6,182 nucleotides of DNA from Acidimicrobiales bacterium (GTDB lineage Bacteria > Actinomycetota > Acidimicrobiia > Acidimicrobiales > VFJN01). Shown here piece by piece: positions 1 to 4,881 of this stretch. Every line of letters begins with the position of its first letter. The stretch's first letter is position 1. The position numbers and the translations under genes are program-made. The notes below the pieces were generated by a model, which saw only the letters and a list, made by a program, of their open reading frames with translations, did no database searches and was not told the DNA's origin. Location: assembly GCA_016936035.1 (NCBI GenBank), contig JAFGPU010000281.1, positions 1 to 6,182 of the forward strand, given 5' to 3'.

Positions 1-515
1 CCGGACGCGGGCTCGTCGAGCAGCAGCACCCGGGGCCCGGTGGCGAGCGCCCGCGCGAGCTCGACGAGCCGCGCCTTGCCGGTGGGAAGCTCGTCGGCCC
101 GGACCTCGGCGAGGTCGGCCAGCCCGACGAGCTCGAGTGCCTCGTCCGCGCTCGGCCCGGGACGGCGGCGCCCCCGTACCGAGGCTGCCAGCTCGACGTT
201 CTCCCGCACCGTCAGCAGGCCGAACAGCTCGAGCCGCTGGAAGGTGCGAGCCAGGCCACGACGCGCCCGCCGGTAGGGGGCGAGGCGGGTGACGTCGTCA
301 CCCCCGAGGTGCACGGTGCCCCGCTGGGGGGCCTGCAGGCCCGTCACCACGTTGAACAGCGTGGTCTTCCCGGCGCCGTTGGGCCCGATCAGGCCAGTCA
401 CCTCGCCGGCCGGGGCCACCAGGCAGACGTCGTCGAGCGCCCGGTGGCCGCCGAAGCGCACCGTCACGTTCCTGACCTCGAGGGCCGGCGCCGTCATCCG
501 GTGCCGGCCGGTCAC
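1..515 (-). CDS. livG: LivG-type branched-chain amino acid ABC transporter ATP-binding protein (3' end outside window)
   Basis: This is a cytoplasmic ATPase subunit that would power a LIV/HAAT-family importer. Seen in the 171 visible residues: Walker A GPNGAGKTT at about 44-52, a Q-loop ARTFQRLELF at about 89-98, a signature region LPTGKARLVELARAL at 143-157, and Walker B LLLLDEP ending near 169. The protein is cut just after Walker B, so the D-loop and H-switch are outside. LPTG followed by ARLVELARAL in place of LSGGQ is the usual style of LivG proteins. I prefer the GTG start at 515: it overlaps the permease stop as GTGA and has GGAGG six bases upstream. The ATG at 497, six codons later, has no Shine-Dalgarno sequence at normal spacing. 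The next gene to the left is probably livF. LivG rather than LivF is inferred from the TFQRLELF region and the gene order. Confidence 0.93.
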   Translation of the reverse strand, partial: MTGRHRMTAPALEVRNVTVRFGGHRALDDVCLVAPAGEVTGLIGPNGAGKTTLFNVVTGLQAPQRGTVHLGGDDVTRLAPYRRARRGLARTFQRLELFGLLTVRENVELAASVRGRRRPGPSADEALELVGLADLAEVRADELPTGKARLVELARALATGPRVLLLDEPAS

Positions 516-2752
516 CGGTCGCCTCCGGAGCCCGGCGCCGCCACCAGCGCGGGAGCGGGCGCCGCTCGGGGCGAGAGCCCGAGCACCCGATCGAGGGTCG
601 CCACCTCGTCGTCGGTGAACGGTCGATCGACGCCCGCCCACTCGAGCGGCCCCGGCCCGTCGTCCCGGTCCTCGTCGGACACCGCTGTACCGGCGGGGAT
701 CGGGGTGCCGGCCGGGATCTCGGTGCCGGCGGGACGACGCCGGGCCTCGAGCAGCTGCGCGGCCAGGCCGCCTGCGGCGACCTCGCCGACGAGCGCGAGC
801 GCGAACGGCCCGCCGGTGAGCACGTCGCCGAGGCGCAGGGCCACGACGGCCACGACACCGACGGCCGTCCCGGCCAGCAGCACCGGCTGCCGCCGCAGGG
901 GTGCCAGCGCCTCGCGCACCGAGTGGGCGATGCCGTTGGGGTTGCGGCCGAGCGCGATGCCCATGGTGCCGGGCAGGACCCGGTTCACGTTCTCGAACCA
1001 GGGGGCGACGTCGATGAGCAGCGGCAGCCCCCCGATGAGCACACCGGCGACGAGCGCGCCCGCCGCGGTGCCGATGCCGCCCACGACGCCGAGCAGGAGC
1101 AGCGGCAGGCTCTGCACGAAGGCGAAGCTCTGAGGACCGACGGCGCCGAGGGTGCCGCCGTACAGCGCACCACCGAAGCCGGCCATGGCGGCCGAGGCGC
1201 TGAACACGACCAGCTTCACCACCGTGGTGTTGATGCCCAACGTCGCCGACGCGGCCGGGCTGTCCTTGAGCGCCAGCAGGCGCTGGCCGAAGGTGCTGCG
1301 CCGCACGCCCACGACCAGCAGGTACATCAACGCGAACACGATGCTGAGGAACACCAGCATGTCCTGCTCGCTGCGTACGCCGGGCACATCGACGGGGTCG
1401 ACCGTCACCGAACCCGTGCCGAAGATGCGGATGGTCGTCGAGCCGATCTCGAAGTCGCGCAGCCCGAAGATCCACTGGTCGAGCAGCATGGCGAACGCCG
1501 CCGTGGCCAGCGCCAGGTAGATGCCCGCCATCCGCACGGTCGGCAGCGCCACCAGGGCGCCGATCACCCCGGTGACGACCGCGGCGACCAGCAGGCCCCG
1601 CGGGTCGCCGCCGTGGCCGTGGTGCGCCATGAGGACCGCGCCGATGCCGGCGAAGCTCATCTGGCACAGGGACAGCTGCCCGGCGAAGCCCACCAGCGGT
1701 ACGAGCGACAGCCCGATGATGGCCACGGCCACGATCTTCTGGACCGACACCGCGTCCGGGCCTGTCACGACCTGCGCGGTCACCACGCCGGCGACGACGA
1801 AGCCGGCCGCGGTCGCCAGCGACCCGAGCCACGGGGGCCGGGGGACGATCTCGCGGGTCGCCCGGGTGCTGTGGCCGCGCAGGCGGCCCTGCGGCAACGC
1901 CATCAGCACCACGAACAGCAGGATCACCGGGATGGCGAAGCGGAACTGGGCGAGCAGGATGCCGTCGGTCGGCAGGTAGGCCAGGGCGTAGGCGTCGAGC
2001 AACCCGACGAGGATCGCCCCGAGGAAGGTCATCGGCAGGTTGCGCAACCGCCCGATCATCGCCGCCGCGTAGGCGTTGACGATCATGAGGGTGAGGTTGA
2101 CGTGCGACAGCCCCACCGACGGTGCGACGAGGATGCCGGCGACGGCCGCGGTGGTGCAGCCGATGGCCCACGCCAGCATCGCCGAGCGGTGCGGCCGGGC
2201 GCCGTTGAGCATCGCCAGCGACCGGTCGTCGACGGCGGCCCGCATCGCCACCCCGGGTCGGGCGCGGTAGAGCAGGAGCCGCAGCCCGACCGCCAGCCCG
2301 ATGGCGGTAGCGAAGGCTGCGACGTCGTGCCAGGTGACGGCCACGCCCAGCACGGCGACGCTCTCGTTCCCCCAGAACCTGACCAGTGGGCGGGCGACGT
2401 CCGGGGGCCACACCCACAGGCCGAGGCCGAGCAGGGCGGCGAGCAGACCGATGCTGACGACGACGCGGCTGGTCTCGGGTGCGTCGTACAGGCCCCGCAT
2501 GACCACGCGCTCGATCGCGACGCCGAGGAGCGGGGCGAGCACCCCGAGCACGACGACCAGGGCGAGCGGCGCCGACCAGCCCCACTCGAAGCGCAGCTGC
2601 CAGTAGGCGAAGGCCCCGAGCATGCCCACCGCCCCGTGGGCGAAGTTGAAGATGCCGGTGGTGGTGTAGGTGAGCACCAGGCCGCTCGCGGCCACGGCGA
2701 GGATGGCCGCGGTGGCGAGTCCGGTGATCGATGCCTGGAGGAACTGGTCCAT
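512..2752 (-). CDS. Fused LivH-LivM branched-chain amino acid ABC transporter permease
   Basis: One 746-residue chain carries both membrane subunits of a LIV/HAAT-type importer. The LivH half covers residues 1 to about 290. It opens with the typical MDQFLQ start and the segment LTYTTTGIFNFAHGAVGMLG (28-47), and has a cytoplasmic-loop motif near 171-208 (RAAVDDRSLAMLNGARPHRS). A short polar linker (about 291-310) leads to the LivM half, about 311-605. This has GLSLVPLVGFAGQLSLCQMS (347-366) and the ATPase-contacting loop LALKDSPAASATLGINTTVV (493-512). Residues about 625-665 look like one or two further hydrophobic segments. They are followed by an 80-residue polar tail with three PAGT repeats and the segment PFTDDEVATLDRVLGL (711-726). 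The start lies 13 bases after the lipoprotein gene's stop and lacks a clear Shine-Dalgarno sequence, so coupled translation is likely. Separate livH and livM genes are the commoner form. The LivH and LivM assignments are strong; the substrate is unknown. Confidence 0.93.
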   Translation of the reverse strand: MDQFLQASITGLATAAILAVAASGLVLTYTTTGIFNFAHGAVGMLGAFAYWQLRFEWGWSAPLALVVVLGVLAPLLGVAIERVVMRGLYDAPETSRVVVSIGLLAALLGLGLWVWPPDVARPLVRFWGNESVAVLGVAVTWHDVAAFATAIGLAVGLRLLLYRARPGVAMRAAVDDRSLAMLNGARPHRSAMLAWAIGCTTAAVAGILVAPSVGLSHVNLTLMIVNAYAAAMIGRLRNLPMTFLGAILVGLLDAYALAYLPTDGILLAQFRFAIPVILLFVVLMALPQGRLRGHSTRATREIVPRPPWLGSLATAAGFVVAGVVTAQVVTGPDAVSVQKIVAVAIIGLSLVPLVGFAGQLSLCQMSFAGIGAVLMAHHGHGGDPRGLLVAAVVTGVIGALVALPTVRMAGIYLALATAAFAMLLDQWIFGLRDFEIGSTTIRIFGTGSVTVDPVDVPGVRSEQDMLVFLSIVFALMYLLVVGVRRSTFGQRLLALKDSPAASATLGINTTVVKLVVFSASAAMAGFGGALYGGTLGAVGPQSFAFVQSLPLLLLGVVGGIGTAAGALVAGVLIGGLPLLIDVAPWFENVNRVLPGTMGIALGRNPNGIAHSVREALAPLRRQPVLLAGTAVGVVAVVALRLGDVLTGGPFALALVGEVAAGGLAAQLLEARRRPAGTEIPAGTPIPAGTAVSDEDRDDGPGPLEWAGVDRPFTDDEVATLDRVLGLSPRAAPAPALVAAPGSGGDR
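522..526 (-). promoter_or_regulatory. Ribosome binding site that selects the GTG start of livG
   Basis: Read on the minus strand this is GGAGG, followed by six bases (CGACCG) and then GTG at 515-513. That GTG shares bases with the permease stop codon, giving the 4-base overlap GTGA. The arrangement favours the GTG start over the downstream ATG at 497 and suggests translational coupling of permease and ATPase. Confidence 0.7.
687..733 (-). repeat. 18-bp tandem repeat inside the permease tail (PAGT repeats)
   Basis: Two full copies and a partial third copy of an imperfect 18-base unit lie at 687-704, 705-722 and 723-733. On the minus strand they encode RPAGTEIPAGTPIPAGTA, a PAGT motif every six residues. 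The repeat sits in the polar C-terminal tail of the fused permease (residues about 673-690), after the last hydrophobic segment. It is probably a flexible linker that can vary in copy number between strains. Confidence 0.7.
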
Positions 2753-2765
2753 GCGGAGAGAGGGC

Positions 2766-4163
2766 TCAGGCCGCCGGCTTGGGCACCCCGTAGTCGTCGG
2801 TGAGCTCGACGACGTTGCCGGGATCGCAGTTGTAGATGCCCTCGTTCGGCCGGGTGAGCTCCTCGTCGTACACGAAGCCGTCGGGGGTCACACGGATCGC
2901 CAGGCTGCACTGGGTCGCCACCTGGTTCCCGGGGGTCTGCGGCGAGTGCAGCCCGCCGGCCGTCCAGCCCTCCTGGGCGCCGGCCTGTTCGAGGACGCAC
3001 GCGCGGGTCAGCTCGGCGCCGCACTCCTTGGCGGCGGTGGCGAAGAGCAGGAACGCCGACATGCCCTGCATCCCCAGCATCGCCGTCTTGCCCTCGGGGT
3101 TGTACCGCTCCATGAGCTCGAGGTAGTCGGCCATGGCGGGCACCTCGTCCGCCATGTCGAAGGTGGGGAACGGCGACCGCATGTAGGTGGTTTCGCTGAC
3201 GCTGCCGCTCCCCTCCTCTGCGTACTTCCGGTCGAAGAAGTTGGGTTGCAGGTGGATCACCTCGGGGTACCAGCCCTCGGTCTGCATGGCCTGCTGCAGG
3301 GCCACCATGTTCTCGGGCTCGCCGACCATCTCGAAGGTGGTCACGCCCGCCTCGCGCATCTTCTGCACGAAGCCCCGCCAGCCGGTCTCGCCGATCGGCC
3401 GGTACTGCTCGTCGAACACGACCTCGAAGCCCATCGTCTCGGCCATCTCCACGATCTGGTCGTGGATCGTGGCGGGACCGTCGAGGTTGACCCACAGGAT
3501 GCCGAGCTTGCCGGCCTCCGGGAATCGCCCCTGGATCCACCGGTACCCCGCGGAGGCGAACGAGTAGACGGGGTTGGGCACGGGCTGCACCTGCAACTCG
3601 GCGACGCGCGCCTGGGGGGTGACGGCGTACCCGGGGATGTTGACGAGGCCGCAGGCGACCCGTGCGCCGTTGTCCTGGGCGTCGAACACGCCTCCCCCGC
3701 CGACGAGGGCGAAGTCCTGCTGGCACGCGTCACCGATGCGCTGCCCGTACTCGAACAGCTTGGCGTCGAGGTCGTCGATGACGACCGTGCGGCCCCCGAT
3801 GCCGCCGTGCTCGTTGCACCAGGCGGCGAAGGCCACGGCCGTGTCGTACATCTCCTGGGTGAGCCCCGGCCGTTCGGCGGAGCCCCTGTCGGTGATGGTG
3901 CCGAGCCTGATCTCGTCAGGCGTGAGCCCGGTCTCGGTGGCCGAGCCCGGCTCCCCGTCCGAGCAGACCTCCTCGAGGTCGCCGAACCCGCCCTGGTCGA
4001 GTCTGCTGCCGGTCGCCGGTGTGCCCTCGCCGGCACCCTCGTCGCTCTCTGCCGGGGCGCCGACCGCGCCGCCGATCTCGGTCTCGCCCTCGGCGCGGGT
4101 GCACGCCCCCGCCACGAGTGCCAGGACGGCCACCGCGGCGATGACATGGCGACGTCTTCTCAC
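2766..4163 (-). CDS. Substrate-binding lipoprotein of a LIV-type ABC transporter
   Basis: This is the extracytoplasmic solute-binding component that hands ligand to the adjacent permease. The start is GTG at 4163-4161, with GGAGG six bases upstream. The N-terminus has RRRR, a hydrophobic stretch and ALVAGAC, giving a lipidation candidate at Cys21; the lipobox is imperfect because -3 is Ala. An acidic Gly/Ala-rich tether of about 40 residues follows. The two-lobed type I periplasmic-binding fold then runs from about residue 80. The family-like segments are LTPDEIRLGTITD (80-92), an ACQQDFALVGGGGVFDAQDN stretch (146-165), and GKLGILWVNLDGPATIHDQI (218-237). Length 465 is a little above the usual 370-420, mostly because of the tether. 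Eight cysteines besides Cys21 are present (67, 116, 147, 171, 381, 389, 419, 446), so disulfides are plausible. As first gene of the operon it lies directly behind the KstR-like operator. The ligand cannot be predicted: family members bind amino acids, amides, urea and other small molecules. Confidence 0.9.
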   Translation of the reverse strand: MRRRRHVIAAVAVLALVAGACTRAEGETEIGGAVGAPAESDEGAGEGTPATGSRLDQGGFGDLEEVCSDGEPGSATETGLTPDEIRLGTITDRGSAERPGLTQEMYDTAVAFAAWCNEHGGIGGRTVVIDDLDAKLFEYGQRIGDACQQDFALVGGGGVFDAQDNGARVACGLVNIPGYAVTPQARVAELQVQPVPNPVYSFASAGYRWIQGRFPEAGKLGILWVNLDGPATIHDQIVEMAETMGFEVVFDEQYRPIGETGWRGFVQKMREAGVTTFEMVGEPENMVALQQAMQTEGWYPEVIHLQPNFFDRKYAEEGSGSVSETTYMRSPFPTFDMADEVPAMADYLELMERYNPEGKTAMLGMQGMSAFLLFATAAKECGAELTRACVLEQAGAQEGWTAGGLHSPQTPGNQVATQCSLAIRVTPDGFVYDEELTRPNEGIYNCDPGNVVELTDDYGVPKPAA

Positions 4164-4227
4164 TGAGCCCCTCCGAGATCTGCGCTGCGTCGAGTGGAGC
4201 CGGCGGTGCCGGGCCGGTCGGACGCGA

Positions 4228-4243
4228 TTAGAACGGGTTCTAA
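4228..4243. promoter_or_regulatory. Perfect 16-bp palindrome, KstR-like TetR-family operator
   Basis: TTAGAACGGGTTCTAA is a perfect inverted repeat with 7-base arms (TTAGAAC and GTTCTAA) around a GG centre. Its core fits the published KstR motif TnnAACnnGTTnnA from mycobacteria and rhodococci, where this TetR-family repressor controls sterol catabolism and uptake genes. It shares one base with the -10 box of the predicted leftward promoter and covers the expected transcription start, a repressor-like position. It lies 64 bases before the lipoprotein start and 84 bases after the promoter's far side opens toward the Rrf2 gene start at 4333. The palindrome is seen directly; the identity of its regulator is inferred, and another TetR protein with the same half-sites is possible. 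No TetR gene is in the window. Confidence 0.72.
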
Positions 4244-4271
4244 ATCTAACGACCCGTCAGGTCTCTGTCGA
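4243..4271 (-). promoter_or_regulatory. Predicted promoter of the ABC transporter operon
   Basis: Reading leftward on the minus strand there is TCGACA (4271-4266), five of six matches to a -35 box. After an exact 17-base spacer comes TAGATT (4248-4243), which fits the TAnnnT form of actinobacterial -10 boxes. Transcription would start near 4236, inside the palindrome, leaving an untranslated leader of about 70 bases before the GTG at 4163. The intergenic region is otherwise GC-rich, which makes this AT-richer patch stand out. No comparably good rightward promoter for the Rrf2 gene was found; TCTAAA at 4239-4244 is a possible -10 box without a convincing -35. Confidence 0.5.
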
Positions 4272-4332
4272 CGTCGCCCCGCCCCCACCGTGATCGCCCA
4301 GGCCACGCCGCCGACGGGGTAGGAAGGGCACC

Positions 4333-4788
4333 GTGCGCATCACCGCCAAGGTCGACTACGCAGTACGGGCAGCCGCGGAGCTGGCCTGCGCCCCCGCCGG
4401 TCCCGTGAAGGGCGAGGCGGTGGCGGCCAGTCAGGACATCCCTCCCAAGTTCCTGGAGAACATCCTCGCCGACCTGCGCCGCGCCGGCCTGGTCGCGAGT
4501 CAGCGCGGGGCGGTGGGCGGCTACTGGCTGGCGAAGCCGGCCGACGAGGTGACCGTCGCCGACATCATCCGCGCGGTCGAGGGCCCCCTCGCCGACGTCC
4601 ACGGCACCCCGCCCGAGACCGTCGAGTACCGCGGTGCGGCCACCAACCTCCAGAGCGTGTGGGTGGCGACGCGCGCCGCCCTGCGCTCGATCCTCGAGAA
4701 CGTGACGCTGGACGACATCGTGGCCGGCACCCTGCCGCCCGCCGCCGAGCAGTTCCTGCGGCAGCCGGATGCGTGGTCTCGTCGTTGA
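4333..4788 (+). CDS. Rrf2-family winged-helix transcriptional regulator without Fe-S cysteines
   Basis: This is a probable DNA-binding regulator of 151 residues, a normal Rrf2 length. The N-terminus MRITAKVDYAVRAAAELA is the typical first helix of the family. A helix-turn-helix spans about 25-52 (VAASQDIPPKFLENILADLR at 30-49), and the wing has the conserved SQRGAVGGYWLAKP (56-69). A dimerisation helix, VADIIRAVEG, follows at 75-84. Residues 85-106, where IscR, NsrR and RsrR carry cluster-ligating cysteines, contain none; the only cysteine in the protein is Cys19 in helix 1. It therefore probably does not sense through an Fe-S cluster and resembles the cluster-free branch that includes CymR. 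The GTG start follows AGGAAGG (4321-4327) at good spacing. The gene diverges from the transporter operon and shares its 169-base upstream region, but nothing shows it regulates that operon. Its target and signal are unknown. Confidence 0.88.
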   Translation: MRITAKVDYAVRAAAELACAPAGPVKGEAVAASQDIPPKFLENILADLRRAGLVASQRGAVGGYWLAKPADEVTVADIIRAVEGPLADVHGTPPETVEYRGAATNLQSVWVATRAALRSILENVTLDDIVAGTLPPAAEQFLRQPDAWSRR

Positions 4789-4806
4789 GGTCCCCGCAGG
4801 GCCGCC

Positions 4807-4820
4807 GTGACACGTGGCAC
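4807..4820. repeat. Imperfect palindrome centred on CACGTG between the two plus-strand genes
   Basis: GTGACACGTGGCAC is a 14-base inverted repeat with one mismatched pair, in the 93-base gap after the Rrf2 gene. No T-run follows, so it is not a standard terminator. It could be an operator for the downstream gene, 62 bases away, or chance. Confidence 0.3.
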
Positions 4821-4866
4821 ACGCCGGATGCGCCTTTCGGGTAGGAGTCCCAGCGCCGTGGCGCGC

Positions 4867-4872
4867 TAGCGT
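4867..4872 (+). promoter_or_regulatory. Possible -10 box for a leaderless transcript
   Basis: TAGCGT fits the actinobacterial TAnnnT pattern and ends nine bases before the ATG at 4882. The start has no Shine-Dalgarno sequence in the preceding 20 bases. Together these suggest transcription starting at or next to the A of the ATG, as in the many leaderless actinobacterial genes. No good -35 box is visible. A GCGCC-GT-GGCGC inverted repeat (4853-4864) lies immediately upstream. Confidence 0.35.
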
Positions 4873-4881
4873 TGCCCATCT

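Noticed and set aside
923..2803. 626-codon open frame on the plus strand opposite the permease gene
   Set aside because: Its product is dominated by His, Gln, Arg, Asp and Glu with no domain, the typical product of reading the complement of a GC-rich membrane-protein gene. The minus strand encodes a clear LivH-LivM protein.
2670..4166. 498-codon plus-strand open frame opposite the binding lipoprotein gene
   Set aside because: Low-complexity Leu, Gly, His and Val composition with no recognisable motif; it is an antisense shadow of the 2766-4163 gene.
4200..4212. CCGGC-GGT-GCCGG hairpin in the transporter leader
   Set aside because: A 5-bp GC-only stem is expected by chance at this base composition, and there is no T-run or other sign of attenuation.
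4789..4881. Rho-independent terminator after the Rrf2 gene
   Set aside because: No stable GC stem followed by a T-run is present; only short inverted repeats are seen.
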